64,000 bases of DNA from Chrysogorgia sp. JL179-B06 (lineage: Eukaryota; Cnidaria; Anthozoa; Scleralcyonacea; Chrysogorgiidae), in the NCBI GenBank assembly GCA_035772405.1, contig JAYKKM010000374.1, positions 868,001 to 932,000 of the forward strand. Direction: 5' to 3'. Below, in pieces: positions 12,778-61,777 of the stretch. Below the pieces are notes generated by a model. The model was not told where the DNA came from and made no database searches. It saw only the letters and a list, made by a program, of their open reading frames with translations. The translations under genes and the position numbers were made by a program. Positions within the stretch are counted from its first letter, which is position 1; each line of letters begins with the position of its first letter.

Positions 12778-13588
12778 GGATAGGATCAAAGTTAGGTTTA
12801 GGAATAGGATTGCGATTAAGATTAGACTATAGTTCTTGAAAATAGGAAGATCCTCTTGAGTCATCCCTTTTAGCATTGTCTACTTCAAACACAGACTCTC
12901 GGATATGAAATAATACTTCTGAAACAGAATCTACACAGTGACGTATGTCCATGCAGAAAATGCACTGCTTGACCTTGTAAAAACAAGTCTATTCATATCC
13001 GCTAAACACTCTATTGAAAACAATCCTATCACGACAATTGCTATTAACTTTTCTTTATATTTGTTTATACGAAGACATGAACTACCTTGAAAGATTGTCA
13101 TCCAAATTTCTAATCCGACAAAAAATACATACAAATTTTACTATCACGTCCTCATGCAACTTAGTTCCTGACTTAGTTTAGTTCGGCATGGGCAGAGTGC
13201 CATGAATGATCGACAATTCAGAATCAATCAACACGTTATCACAGCATTTAAGTCGGATCATCTGTGAAGCAAATTCACAAAAAGTAAATAAATATAGTTT
13301 TTTAAATAAAGTTGTTGTAATGTATATTGTTATATATTATATGTTATCCCGATAAACTACAATATTTTCTTTCCTAAGGAGCTCCGTAAATACGAAAGAT
13401 TCAGTTGTCTTTTTAAGAAACCACGGTTCTTGAAAATGATTATATACAGTTGACCTTGTATCATCATGACGATAAAGCGCGTTATTCATGTCACGACTTG
13501 TCATGTCTCCCCTGCAGTAGTTAATCTTCACTCATCTAGTTCAGTTCAGTCGGTAAGAGGTTCGTGTTAGCTTAACTTCGCTGTAGAA

Positions 13589-13662
13589 ATGAAGTGGTTT
13601 AGAAACTTTATATCACTGGATGTTCTATATTTAGTATTGATTGCAAACACTTTGTTAAAATG
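13589..13662 (+). pseudogene. First-exon copy 2 (decayed)
   Basis: Lies exactly 1648 bp from copy 1 and matches it, including the one-base loss that makes the exon 74 nt (phase 2) and the missing TATA segment. Confidence 0.7.
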
Positions 13663-13997
13663 GTGAGTTGTGATGTGTATAGTGTTCACCACTATTCACT
13701 TCCACTTCGGTGAATAATTGTTAATTATCATTATCCATTTTGGTATATTTTCAAATGACAAATACTGACAGCCTAAATTCGCGAAAAAAATAGTAGAAAA
13801 TTGTGAAGACCTTTTTTATTTTGCGTGTATGTTTGTAACACGCGAGGATGCCGCACCGCTCGTCAGCCAATCAGAGCGCGCGATTTAGATGGATACCGCA
13901 CTGCCTCGCACCGAACCAAAATAATTACCATTGAGAACGCCACTTTTTTGTCTGGTATTTATTTTTAGTTAGGTTAGGGTTAGGTCACGGCCTAGGT

Positions 13998-14425
13998 TTA
14001 ACTCTTTCCAGTCCGGCCCAGTCGAAAGGGGTCATAGAAGAACCCCGAAGTCGTCAATCGAAAAACACGGCACACGGTAACGCAAGATTAAAAATTGAAA
14101 TTCGACAAGCGCCAGACACTTGAGATCCACTCACAGGCCAAGTTTGATTTGATTTCATAAACAACTCTGCGATTGGTGGCATTGCAAGATGGCCTTTTCT
14201 AGAAAAATTTAAAATTTTCAACCTGATTTATGATAATTAATGCTAATTTATAGTAACATAATGTGTCTTGTTCGGAAAATTCAAAAGCATTGGTAACAGC
14301 CGGTTTATTGGGCTTTCAGAAAAGGTATAGGTATCGCAACAGTTATGAATATTTCCCGAGATATCAATAGAACAAAGAGGTAGTTCAATTTTGGATGTTT
14401 TTTCAGCCGGACAGGAAAGAGTTAA
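13998..14425. mobile_element. TTAA-type MITE, copy 3
   Basis: Copied along with the 1648-bp array unit; the same TTAA flanks and inverted termini are present. Confidence 0.75.
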
Positions 14426-15236
14426 GGATAGGATCAAAGTTAGGTTTAGGAATAGGATTGCGATTAAGATTAGACTATAGTTCTTGAAAATAGGAAGATC
14501 CTCTTGAGTCATCCCTTTTAGCATTGTCTACTTCAAACACAGACTCTCGGATATGAAATAATACTTCTGAAACAGAATCTACACAGTGACGTATGTCCAT
14601 GCAGAAAATGCACTGCTTGACCTTGTAAAAACAAGTCTATTCATATCCGCTAAACACTCTATTGAAAACAATCCTATCACGACAATTGCTATTAACTTTT
14701 CTTTATATTTGTTTATACGAAGACATGAACTACCTTGAAAGATTGTCATCCAAATTTCTAATCCGACAAAAAATACATACAAATTTTACTATCACGTCCT
14801 CATGCAACTTAGTTCCTGACTTAGTTTAGTTCGGCATGGGCAGAGTGCCATGAATGATCGACAATTCAGAATCAATCAACACGTTATCACAGCATTTAAG
14901 TCGGATCATCTGTGAAGCAAATTCACAAAAAGTAAATAAATATAGTTTTTTAAATAAAGTTGTTGTAATGTATATTGTTATATATTATATGTTATCCCGA
15001 TAAACTACAATATTTTCTTTCCTAAGGAGCTCCGTAAATACGAAAGATTCAGTTGTCTTTTTAAGAAACCACGGTTCTTGAAAATGATTATATACAGTTG
15101 ACCTTGTATCATCATGACGATAAAGCGCGTTATTCATGTCACGACTTGTCATGTCTCCCCTGCAGTAGTTAATCTTCACTCATCTAGTTCAGTTCAGTCG
15201 GTAAGAGGTTCGTGTTAGCTTAACTTCGCTGTAGAA

Positions 15237-15310
15237 ATGAAGTGGTTTAGAAACTTTATATCACTGGATGTTCTATATTTAGTATTGATTGCAAACACTT
15301 TGTTAAAATG
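15237..15310 (+). pseudogene. First-exon copy 3 (decayed)
   Basis: Matches copies 1 and 2, a further 1648 bp on, with the same one-base loss and no TATA segment. Confidence 0.7.
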
Positions 15311-15645
15311 GTGAGTTGTGATGTGTATAGTGTTCACCACTATTCACTTCCACTTCGGTGAATAATTGTTAATTATCATTATCCATTTTGGTATATTTTC
15401 AAATGACAAATACTGACAGCCTAAATTCGCGAAAAAAATAGTAGAAAATTGTGAAGACCTTTTTTATTTTGCGTGTATGTTTGTAACACGCGAGGATGCC
15501 GCACCGCTCGTCAGCCAATCAGAGCGCGCGATTTAGATGGATACCGCACTGCCTCGCACCGAACCAAAATAATTACCATTGAGAACGCCACTTTTTTGTC
15601 TGGTATTTATTTTTAGTTAGGTTAGGGTTAGGTCACGGCCTAGGT

Positions 15646-16072
15646 TTAACTCTTTCCAGTCCGGCCCAGTCGAAAGGGGTCATAGAAGAACCCCGAAGTC
15701 GTCAATCGAAAAACACGGCACACGGTAACGCAAGATTAAAAATTGAAATTCGACAAGCGCCAGACACTTGAGATCCACTCACAGGCCAAGTTTGATTTGA
15801 TTTCATAAACAACTCTGCGATTGGTGGCATTGCAAGATGGCCTTTTCTAGAAAAATTTAAAATTTTCAACCTGATTTATGATAATTAATGCTAATTTATA
15901 GTAACATAATGTGTCTTGTTCGGAAAATTCAAAAGCATTGGTAACAGCCGGTTTATTGGGCTTTCAGAAAAGGTATAGGTATCGCAACAGTTATGAATAT
16001 TTCCCGAGATATCAATAGAACAAAGAGGTAGTTCAATTTTGGATGTTTTTCAGCCGGACAGGAAAGAGTTAA
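15646..16072. mobile_element. TTAA-type MITE, copy 4
   Basis: Same element as in units 2 and 3. It is one T shorter in the T-run near 16047, which ends a short minus-strand reading frame early. Confidence 0.75.
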
Positions 16073-16372
16073 GGATAGGATCAAAGTTAGGTTTAGGAAT
16101 AGGATTGCGATTAAGATTAGACTATAGTTCTTGAAAATAGGAAGATCCTCTTGAGTCATCCCTTTTAGCATTGTCTACTTCAAACACAGACTCTCGGATA
16201 TGAAATAATACTTCTGAAACAGAATCTACACAGTGACGTATGTCCATGCAGAAAATGCACTGCTTGACCTTGTAAAAACAAGTCTATTCATATCCGCTAA
16301 ACACTCTATTGAAAACAATCCTATCACGACAATTGCTATTAACTTTTCTTTATATTTGTTTATACTCAGGTA

Positions 16373-17600
16373 CATTAATGCCTGGCTCCCTAGTCATATA
16401 TCGCCGAAAATAGACTAAATTCAATAAAAAATTTAGAATAGTAGGTACGAAGGAGGTAAAAGTTTATGTAGATCGCTGATCATTAACATGTATGTTGCCA
16501 TGGAAACGTCCACGTGATCGGAAGATGCTTCGGAATGATTTGGCAGAATATATCGTCGTGGGAGACCCGCATAAGCGCATTCAAATGTTTTCGTTTTAAG
16601 CAAGAAACTACTATAGCAATTGTAGTTTATGAAACAAATTAGACTGATGTACTAGCTGATTTAGTGGACAAGATATTAATGATAGAACACGAAGAACATA
16701 AATGTTGGGTTGATTTATTAATAATAACTTTCAAGTAAGGCTTGTGGCAACATGGTTCTAATTTGTTTCATAAAGGTGGATGCTTTTTCTACAACATTAA
16801 TTCATTTAATGGGAGCATTAAACGAGAAATCCCGGTCTCCGAAGGGAACGTGTTTTCTACACGCAAGAGAGAAGCAAAGTGCGCCATTTTTGATGAGCCA
16901 GCAAGCAATAACACAGCGGGTTCAACATATAACGAAGTAAACATGATGTAAACACTGCCTGCACTGCCCCATCCTATACATACTGTCGAGTTGCTCTCCT
17001 CCCAACTCATCAGCTGTCTAAACAGCACTAGCAGCCTGCGTCGCCAACAAACAAAACCCTGTATAAAACTAATGTTTGCGTAGCCTGCTCAAGAGCAACT
17101 TCCCCGACTCAGCGGGTCTCATTTTCACATAGATTTGACAGTATCATATTCCGCATAACTCGAATCGTTCTACTCCAGTCTGCTTCAAGTGAAGTTACTT
17201 CAGTAAATTAGGGATTCTTTCAAATGCTCAATGTACAACATGTGGGTTTCCGATTGATTGCATCGTACATTCGGCAATACTAGCTACATGTAACCACAGA
17301 CTACAAAACTTAGGCGATGTGACGCGCATATTTACCATTTTTGAAACCTGATAATTTGCGGGGCTATCGGCCAGACAATCACAGAGCCATACATAATAAT
17401 GTGGATTTAGCGCGCTGTTTGCGCCAACAGAATCGTTACAGACGCGAAATCATTTAAAAGATTCTAACCACTTGATACAGAGCGTGGTTTCCACTTTCCA
17501 GCAATATATTAATCGATGTGAAATATCTATTGTTGTTGCAACGCGCGCGTCTCTCGCGCGACGTACGCTGACTGGAACGTGTAGGGAGCCAGGCATTAAT
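16373..17600. mobile_element. 1.2-kb non-autonomous element with TTAA flanks
   Basis: Termini TTAATGCCTGGCTCCCTA (16375) and TAGGGAGCCAGGCATTAA (ending 17599) are exact inverted repeats beginning with TTAA, as in piggyBac-type elements. It interrupts array unit 4: the array sequence before 16366 resumes at about 17625. The internal ORFs (61-79 codons) have no recognisable domain, so it is non-autonomous. Confidence 0.65.
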
Positions 17601-18140
17601 AATAACCCATTAATGAGTAGGTAGACATGAACTACCTTGAAAGATTGTCATCCAAATTTCTAATCCGACAAAAAATACATACAAATTTTACTATCACGTC
17701 CTCATGCAACTTAGTTCCTGACTTAGTTTAGTTCGGCATGGGCAGAGTGCCATGAATGATCGACAATTCAGAATCAATCAACACGTTATCACAGCACTTA
17801 AGTCGAATCATCTGGGAAGCAAATTCACAAAAAGTAGATCAATAAATTTTTAAAATAAAGTTGTTTTTTAGTAATGTATTGTTATATATTATATGTTATC
17901 CCGATAAACTACAATATTTGGTTTCCTAGAGAGCTCCGTAAATACGAAAGATTCAGTTGTCTTTTTAAGAAATCACGGTTCTTGAAAATGATTACATACA
18001 GTTGACCTTGTATCATCATGACGATAAAGCGCGTTATTCATGTCACGACTTGTCATGTCTCCCCTGCAGTGGTTAATCTTCACTCATCTAGTTCAGTTCA
18101 GTCGGTAAGAGGTTCGTGTTAGCTTAACTTCGCTGTAGAA

Positions 18141-18217
18141 ATGAAGTGGTTAATAGAAACTTTATATCACTGGATGTTCTATGTTTAGTATTGTTTGCAA
18201 ACACTTGTGTTAAAATG
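18141..18217 (+). pseudogene. First-exon copy 4 (decayed)
   Basis: A two-base insertion (GGTTAATAG against GGTTTAG) shifts the frame after the fourth codon and leads to an in-frame TAG. The GTGAGT donor remains. The TATA segment is absent. Confidence 0.7.
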
Positions 18218-19206
18218 GTGAGTTGTGATGTGTATAGTGTCCACCACTATTCACTTCCACTTCGGTGAATAATTGTTAATTATCATTATCCATTTTGGTA
18301 TATTTTCAAATACTGACAGCCAAAATTCGCTAAAAAAATAGTAGAAAATTGTGAAAACCTTTTTTATTTTGCGTGTATGTTTGCAACACGCGAGGATACC
18401 GCACCGCTCGCTAGCCAATGAGAGCGCGCGATTTAGATGGATACCGGACTGATATTTATTTTTAGTTAGATTAGGGTTAGGTCACGGTCTAGGTTTAAGG
18501 TTAGGATCAAAGTTAGGTTTAGGAATAGGATTGCGATTAAGATTAGACTAGTTCTTGAAAATAGGAAGAACCTTTTGAGTCATCTCTGACTCTCGGATAT
18601 GAAATAATACTTCTGAAACAGAATCTACACAGTGACGTATGTCCATGCAGAAAATGCAGTGCTTGACCTTGTATGACGTTCAAACAAAACAAGTCTATTC
18701 ATATCCGCTAAACACTCTATTGAAAACAATACTATCACGACAATTACTATTAACTTTTCTTTATATTTGTTTATAGGAAGACATGAACTACCTTGAAAGA
18801 TTGTCATCCAAATTTCTAATCCGACAAAAAATACATATACAAATTTTACTATCACGTCCTCATGCAACTTAGTTCCTGACTTAGTTTATAGTTGCATGGG
18901 CAGAGTGCCATGAATGATCGACAATTCAGAATCAATCAACACGTTATCACAGCACTTAAGTCGGATCATCTGGGAAGCAAATTCACAAAAAGTAGTAGCA
19001 ATATATTATATGTTATCCCAATAAACTACAATATTTTGTTTCCTAGGGAGCTCCGTAAATACGAAAGATTCAGTTGTCTTTTTAAGAAATCACGGTTCTT
19101 GAAAATGGATTACATACTTGACCTTGTATTATCATGACGATAAAGCGCGTTTAAGTTTCATGTCACGACTTGTTGCGCCTCCCTGCAGTGGTTAATCAAG
19201 TGATAC

Positions 19207-19240
19207 TATAAAGATAAATGCTGTTTCATCTAGCTCAGTT
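19207..19240 (+). promoter_or_regulatory. Core promoter of the USOMP5/FReD gene
   Basis: TATAAAG at 19207-19213 is followed by an initiator-like TCAGTT whose A is at 19237, giving the usual 30-base TATA-to-start spacing. The segment holding the TATA box is replaced by a shorter sequence in the other four array copies. This makes it the only complete core promoter in the array. Confidence 0.6.
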
Positions 19241-19282
19241 CAGTCGGTAAGAGGTTCGTGTCAGCTTAACTTCGCTGTAGAA

Positions 19283-55368
<36,086 letters not shown>

Positions 55369-55470
55369 TTGGGATATTTTTTTGACATCAGAATGTCGTA
55401 ATTAGAGAAAAGATAGAAAACAAGGATCCTGTATTTGTCTTTATCATTGTCAATGTTGTGAACTTAAAGT

Positions 55471-56212
55471 TAAAGAAACTTTCCATTTATTTTTGTTATT
55501 AATCTAGTGTCTAAACTTGATAATTTGTTTTAGTTGGAACTGGTATTTTAGTTTACATCCAAATGTCGTTATTATAAACTTTTCATTTCTTTTTGTTATT
55601 AATCTAGTGTCTAAACTTGATAATTTGTTTTAGTTGGAACTGGTATTTTAGTTTACATCCAAATGTCGTTATTATAAACTTTTCATTTCTCTTTGTTATT
55701 AATCTAGTCTCTAAACTTGATAATTTGTTTTAGTTAGAACTGGTATTTTAGTTTACATCCAAATGTCGTTATTATAAACTTTTCATTTCTCTTTGTTATT
55801 AATCTAGTCTCTAAACTTGATAATTTGTTTTAGTTGGAACTGGTATTTTAGTTTACATCCAAATGTCGTTATTATAAACTTTTCATTTCTCTTTGTTATT
55901 AATCTAGTCTCTAAACTTGATAATTTGTTTTAGTTAGAACTGGTATTTTAGTTTACATCCAAATGTCGTTATTATAAACTTTTCATTTCTCTTTGTTATT
56001 AATCTAGTCTCTAAACTTGATAATTTGTTTTAGTTGGAACTGGTATTTTAGTTTACATCCAAATGTCGTTATTATAAACTTTTCATTTCTCTTTGTTATT
56101 AATCTAGTCTCTAAACTTGATAATTTGTTTTAGTTGGAACTGGTATTTTAGTTTACATCCAAATGTCGTTATTATAAACTTTCCATTTCTTTTTGTTATT
56201 AATCTAGTATCT
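55471..56212. repeat. 100-bp tandem repeat, 7-8 copies, after the host stop codon
   Basis: Units of exactly 100 bp containing TTGTTATTAATCTAGTCTCT and TGGTATTTTAGTTTACATCC. The first unit begins about 100 bp after the stop, so it lies in the 3' UTR or just beyond. Differences between units are single bases. Confidence 0.95.
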
Positions 56213-56221
56213 AAACTTAAT

Positions 56222-56330
56222 TATTCTTTTAGTTGGAACACTAAACCTAAAACTAAACCTAACACTAACACTAACCCTAAACCTGACCTAACCTAATCCT
56301 AAACCTAATGCTAACCACGGATCCACTATA
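56222..56330. repeat. Degenerate telomere-like repeats
   Basis: Words such as CTAACCCTAAACC, CCTAACACTAAC and CCTAATCCTAAACC resemble decayed TTAGGG-type repeats. Similar stretches occur at 11085-11160, 26345-26395 and 36125-36160. Confidence 0.6.
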
Positions 56331-56584
56331 GCCCATAAGATGAAGTACCTACCCGTATATGTTAGTTACAACCACTGACCTCTATATATAACTGGACTGC
56401 GGGCTCCGATATATCTATTTTCCTCCCCTCGCCGTTTCTCGATATATGAGCAACCGAAATGTACAATTATTATAGCATCAACCCAAGTCAGTTTTAGGAT
56501 TTGGGTTAGGGATTGTTTTGTATTTCGGTTGTTCGTATATCGAGAAAGCGCCCCGAAACGTTGTCCCCGTAATGTGTGTGTGTG
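56331..56584. other. No gene seen
   Basis: Contains a loose inverted pair (CTCGATATATGAGCAACCGAAA at 56435 against TTTCGGTTGTTCGTATATCGAG at 56523). Confidence 0.5.
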
Positions 56585-57079
56585 CAGCGCCGTAGCGAAG
56601 GGGTATTTGGGGGGGGGGTAGGAGCGTTACCCCTCAACTTTTACAAAATTGCAATATTCGGAAAATCCACAGTTCTATTCTGAAAATTGGGACCTGTTTT
56701 CTTTAAGACTATTGTAAGAAATTATGTCAAAATATACTGTTTAAATGTACATTATTTAGATGTACTGGTAACAGAAAACTTGTCAGTTGAACATAAGTTA
56801 ACATGCAGATATCGTGTGACGAACATTGTAATTGATTACTTAATCTAGCTACTGGAAGTAATTAATTGGTCACATTTTGTGTAATAGTTTTAGTATATGG
56901 GTAAAATGCAGTACCGTTACTACCATAACTGTGATAAAAAATGTTTTTTTGTCCTTGTTCAGTTTTGGTAGTTAGCAAAGTATTGTGGTTATTATTGCAA
57001 GATTGGGGGGGGGGGGGAATTTCAACCTGAAATGTTGGGTCGGCACCCCCTAATTATGACATATTCGGCTACGGCCCTG
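56585..57079. mobile_element. hAT-like MITE
   Basis: Ends CAGCGCCGTAGCGAAGGGGT and, at the right, CGGCTACGGCCCTG (reverse complement CAGGGCCGTAGCCG) are imperfect inverted repeats of the CAGGGCCGTAGC type. TG repeats flank both sides, hiding the target duplication. There is no transposase. Two poly-G runs lie inside. Confidence 0.6.
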
Positions 57080-57884
57080 TGTGTGTGTGTGGTACTGTTA
57101 GTGTTTAATAAACGAGCAGCAGTGTTTTATATCAGATTTAAAACAAGGGGGCGTAGTCCGAGTTTTTTAGATCTGATAAACTGACACGTGCTGCGAGTTC
57201 AGCTGTTCATTGGCGTAGTAATTTTGAAAATCAATGTTGTCTAAGCCGAGAAAATCAAAGGTAAAGTTTATGTAAATCACGATGATTTTTATCATTTAAA
57301 CCTTTCTCTTTTCCTTATTTGATGTTGTGTATATATATATATATATTTAAGAAATAGAATTCATTTTCCGTGTTTCCATACAGTTGAGAAACACGAGTGG
57401 AAGTTTGAGAGAACGAGAAATGGCAGTGGGAACATGAGCCCACAGGACGAGTGTTTGCACGCTATTTCGAGTTCTCCCTAACTTTCATAAGAAAAGCATC
57501 CAATCTTCTCGTTTTTCCGCTTCTTGTTGGCTGTCACAGAACATATTTATCGATATTTTAGCTGTTTGTGAGCAAAGCTAAGGTTCGTCTTACAGTCCAT
57601 TTTATAAAAATAGCGGGAAAAATCCATGTTTTCCATCGAGTTATAGAAACACGGCTTTCAGCCAATCAGCGCGTATATTTTTAATTTATATTATATATAT
57701 ATATATATAAATAAAAAGACATGCTTGAGTTAATTCATTGAACTTTAATCACCACAAAATTGTTTCGTATTTACCACAAGTTTATACCACACTCGTTAAC
57801 CCTAAGTATGACACACGTGGCAAACACAGAGAAAATTAATGGCTACATCTTCAACTGGACGTCCCAAAATATATTGGGTTTACC
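57080..57884. other. No gene seen
   Basis: Two short (TA)n runs (57331-57348 and 57691-57708) and no supported gene. Confidence 0.4.
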
Positions 57885-58017
57885 ATCTTATTCTATTGTG
57901 CAAAAATACGACCCCTGCTTGAATATGCAGCACCAATCTGGGGAGGTCTGCCTATTTATCTGAGGGAAGATCTGGAAACAGTTCAAAATAGATGCCTATA
58001 GATCATTGGTTTGCCGA

Positions 58018-58936
58018 GCACGAGAGCTATCTGCTTAGCCAAATTTCATTCGTGGTCGATTGCGTAGATGGCTCCCGTGTGCGGTCAACGTACGTACGAA
58101 TTTTGTCATTCGTGGCGTGTAAGACAAATATCCAATGTGTTTTATAATTTCTGCCACGAGTGAAAAAAATATTTCCGTAAGCTACGTGCTTACGGTTATT
58201 CTTGACAGCGCATGCGTGATATACTAAAATAAACATTCAAAATGGCTTCGCAAAGGGTTGTCTTGAAAACGCGGAGTCCCGGAGTGCGGAGTACGGAGTG
58301 CGGAGTGTTGAAAGTGCGGAGTGGTCTCTTTTTCGTCTTTTTAAGGCAGTACTTGCCACGAAGTTGAATCGACATGAGAAAATATTGCGTGAAGTTCACA
58401 GACAAACTAAAATCCGTGTTATTACTTAATATTATAAAAACAAGGCCGCTAAATTTTACACGACATCTTGCACGTATTGCCTCGTATGGAGAAACGCGAA
58501 AGAGTTTGTCAACAACCGCACTTTCAACACTCCGCATTTTCAACACTCCGCACTTTCAACACTCCGCACTCCGTACTCCGGGACTCCGCGTTTTCAAGAC
58601 AACCTTCGCAAAGTGAGTTTGTGGCGTAAGCGATTTTGGAGGACAAACTTGTGGACCTATGGCCTGAATATCCTTGTATGATGTGAGATCCGTGGAGTTC
58701 AAGAACAGCGACAAGAGAGAATGTACGTTTTCAGAAATAGCTGAGAAGCGTGGTCAAACGGGTTACATTCTCTCTTGTCCATAGGTCCACAAGGTGGCAG
58801 AAATTATCAAACACGTTGGATATTTGTCTTACACGCCACGAATGACAAACGTCGTACGTAAGTTGACCGCACACGGGAGCTATCTCCTTACGCAATCGAC
58901 CACGAATGAAATTGGCTAAGCAGATAGCTCTCGTGC
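58018..58936. mobile_element. Inverted-repeat element inserted in the RT fragment
   Basis: GCACGAGAGCTATCTGCTTA begins and TAAGCAGATAGCTCTCGTGC ends the element, with arms of about 145 bp. The two sides of the retroelement reading frame can be rejoined around it. Non-coding. Confidence 0.85.
58256..58604. mobile_element. Second foldback nested inside the first
   Basis: GGTTGTCTTGAAAACGCGGA at the left is the complement of TCCGCGTTTTCAAGACAACC at the right. Each arm carries ACTCCGCACTTTCAAC-type minisatellite units (more on the right). It is located near the middle of the 58018-58936 element. Confidence 0.85.
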
Positions 58937-59110
58937 GCCGGTCTTTAGGCGTGTGATCTTACATAACAAGGAAAGAATACAAGAACATTTTGGACTCAGC
59001 TGATATCCAACCCTGCAATCGTTTTATCTGCGAAGCTGTAGACCATTGTTATAATCTAAGAACAGGTTCAAATATATCAATTTTCAGTCCCTATTTCGTA
59101 TACAGATAGA

Positions 59111-59418
59111 CATATATAAACTATCTTTTATCCTGAGAGCGGGAAGACTTGAACTATCTAACTAAATTTTTATCTAAATTTTTAATGTATATTAGTATCT
59201 AGAATATCCTAATGTATTATTTTAAATTTCAATTTTAACCGCATTTCTTCTAATTATTACATTTTTATTAGTTTCTACCTAAAGCTTCATCTCAAATGTT
59301 GTAATCATAGTTACCTTCTGTACATTCTTATATATATACATAATCTCATTCCATTGTATATTTACTATTTTATCTATTGTAATACCGCTGTAATTCTAAT
59401 TCCAAAGGTGGTAAACAA
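59111..59418. other. No gene seen
   Basis: AT-rich DNA, possibly 3' UTR of the retroelement fragment. Confidence 0.4.
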
Positions 59419-59493
59419 TACCCTGTGAGCAGAGCCTTCTTTTCCCGTCCAGCAAGGGGAAACAAAGGAAAAGAAGGCTCTGCTCACAGGGTA
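59419..59493. repeat. Hairpin, 26-bp arms
   Basis: TACCCTGTGAGCAGAGCCTT and the following bases are answered by AAGGCTCTGCTCACAGGGTA after a loop of about 23 nt. Confidence 0.85.
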
Positions 59494-60490
59494 GGTAAAT
59501 AAATGTTTATATAAAAATATATATATATTGTGTTGCTGGCCGTTGTAAGCAAACTAGTTGTACTAACAGCTAATTTACGGACCTAAAATGAACAGGTTTT
59601 GTGATTGGCTACCTTATAAGGAGTTACCCTACCATGTGCGGCTTATATATATATATCTATATACGAATCTTTAGTGAGAAATGATATGAGTCCCTGCCAC
59701 GACGAGATTATCACCCTCGCTTCGCGACCTCGCTTGCGAGGGGACAATAGAATCAACCACAAAGAAACCAATGTCCTAACTATGAAGGGTTATTAGGGTC
59801 AATAGTTAGAGTTTAAATTATATTATTCGTGCACTCAGTTTGCGTTTCTCGAAACTGCCGAACATAATTCGAAACTGCCGAACATAATTCGAAACTGCCG
59901 AACATAATTCGAAACTGCCGAACATAATTCGAAACTGCCGAACATAATTCGAAACTGCCGAACATAATTCGAAACTGCCGAACATAATTCGAAACTGCCG
60001 AACATAATTCGAAACTGCCGAACATAATTCGAAACTGCCGAACATAATTCGAAATTATGTTCGGCTGTTTCGAATTATGTTCGGCAGTTTCGAATTATGT
60101 TCGGCTGTTTTTCGAAACAGCGATTGCGTCTCGAATTATGTTCGGCTAGTGGACTGGGGCCTCACGGACAGAGGAAATCTTCGCGTAACCCTGGAACGAG
60201 TAAATATTTTCCCGCGCTTTGTACTTGGGAACAACATGGCGGATGAGTCGTCAGAGCACAGGTCGCCCAAGCTCATTATATGGCCTTTCTTTCAATATTT
60301 GTTTACTTTACTCTTAAGTTAATTTCTATTAAAAGGTATATTTTTGCTTTTGTTTGTGATTTTGATGAGATTTTGCATTGCCATCCTCTCCGAAATCCTC
60401 AAAAAATCCTAAAAATCCAGTATCAATTCTATTATAAAGAAGAACGCTGAACGCTTGTACTGCAGGCTACATGTAATTTTATTATAACCG

Positions 60491-60712
60491 TCAGTTTATA
60501 AAGAGTTTTAGTATCGCAAAAATTCCACAGAAATACAAACATTTTTTAACTTTTAACTGCATCCACGTGTTCTTTGTCATTACCTTTATCTTTTGTGAAA
60601 GTTTGAAACCATTTTGTTCAGAATTGAAGTACCTGTACTCGTGGGAATAATCAACACGTTTTGGGACCTCTAAATAAATAGGAAGGTAGGCAAGCCCGGC
60701 GCCGGAAATCAC
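60491..60712 (-). other. 73-codon ORF in left arm of giant inverted repeat
   Basis: Begins MISGAGLAYLPIYLEVPKRV and continues with YFNSEQNGFKLSQKIKVM. The same ORF with two substitutions lies in the right arm (61174-61395). No family is recognised. Persistence in both arms may only reflect the inverted duplication. Confidence 0.35.
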
Positions 60713-61173
60713 ACACTACGACGATTTAAACGCCAATACACAACTCCTCGATGTTTTCTCATTCTACTTAGCTAAAATCGAGTCTCGTTCTATTTTCTCT
60801 TCTCCCAAAAATCGCCGATATCAAACTCTATTTCACCACGGAGTGGCGCGTAACGATATCCCCCATGGCGACCCGTGACGGGAAATGTCGCTGCAAAAAT
60901 ATATACAACAAATCCACAACCCTCCCCACCCAAGGGATGATTTGTCGCTCGGCAGTTTGAAAAAGGTCGCTCTGATCTGTGCCAGCATCGTTACGCGCCA
61001 CTCCGTGGTGAAATAGAGTTTGATATCGGCGATTTTTGGGAGAAGAGAAAATAGAACGAGACTCGATTTTAGCTAAGTAGAATGAGAAAACATCGAGGAG
61101 TTGTGTATTGGCGTTTAAATCGTCGTGGGATCGCTTGTCTGTGATTTATTCGCTCTTGAAGTGACCCGAGTGT

Positions 61174-61395
61174 GTGATTTCCGGCGCCGGGCTTGCCTAC
61201 CTTCCTATTTATTTAGAGGTCCCAAAACGTGTTGATTATTCCCACGAGTACAGGTACTTCAATTCTGAACAAAATGGTTTCAAACTTTCACAAAAGATAA
61301 AGGTAATGACAAAGAACAGGTGGATGCAGTTAAAAGTTAAAAAATGTTTGTATTTCTATGGAATTTTTGCGATACTAAAACTCTTTATAAACTAA
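61174..61395 (+). other. 73-codon ORF in right arm of giant inverted repeat
   Basis: Differs from the left-arm copy at two residues (Arg for Thr after MTKN, and Tyr for Cys in CLYFxGIFA), both by single base changes. Coding status unknown. Confidence 0.35.
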
Positions 61396-61777
61396 CGGTT
61401 ATAATAAAATTACATGTAGCCTGCAGTACAAGCGTTCAGCGTTCTTCTTTATAATAGAATTGATACTGGATTTTTAGGATTTTTTGAGGATTTCGGAGAG
61501 GATGGCCATGCAAAATCTCATCAAAATCACAAACAAAAGCAAAAATATACCTTTTAATAGAAATTAACTTAAGAGTAAAGTAAACAAATATTGAAAGAAA
61601 GGCCATATAATGAGCTTGGGCTACCTGTGGTCAGAGTCGATAAGATCAGAATTATTAAAGCAAGCGTGTAAGAGAGATAATCCTTCTGATCGAGCAAAGA
61701 AGTTTTTGCGAAGACGATTTAATACAATTTCGACTTGATTGGTTGTATAATGTCCATTATGTTGACCAAGTTCCTTA

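Larger units (their letters stand above)
57885..59110 (+). pseudogene. Non-LTR RT C-terminal fragment split by a nested element
   Basis: Before the insertion the plus strand encodes LLEYAAPIWGGLPIYLREDL and ETVQNRCL; after it, RKEYKNILDSADIQPCN and YNLRTGSN follow. The RPLLEYAxPIWGxLP...LExVQxRxL block is the usual C-terminal region of CR1/RTE-like ORF2. The 919-bp foldback at 58018-58936 interrupts it. Confidence 0.65.

Noticed and set aside
11689..15179. Repeated 64-, 67- and 93-codon minus-strand ORFs
   Set aside because: They recur only because the 1648-bp unit is repeated. They lie antisense to promoter sequence or inside the MITE and show no protein-like features.
56222..56330. True telomere or chromosome end
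   Set aside because: The TTAGGG-like units are degenerate, short and internal; similar scraps occur at several other positions.
59851..60050. Possible CRISPR-like array (20-bp repeats)
   Set aside because: The units are head to tail without spacers and belong to the end of a eukaryotic inverted-repeat element.
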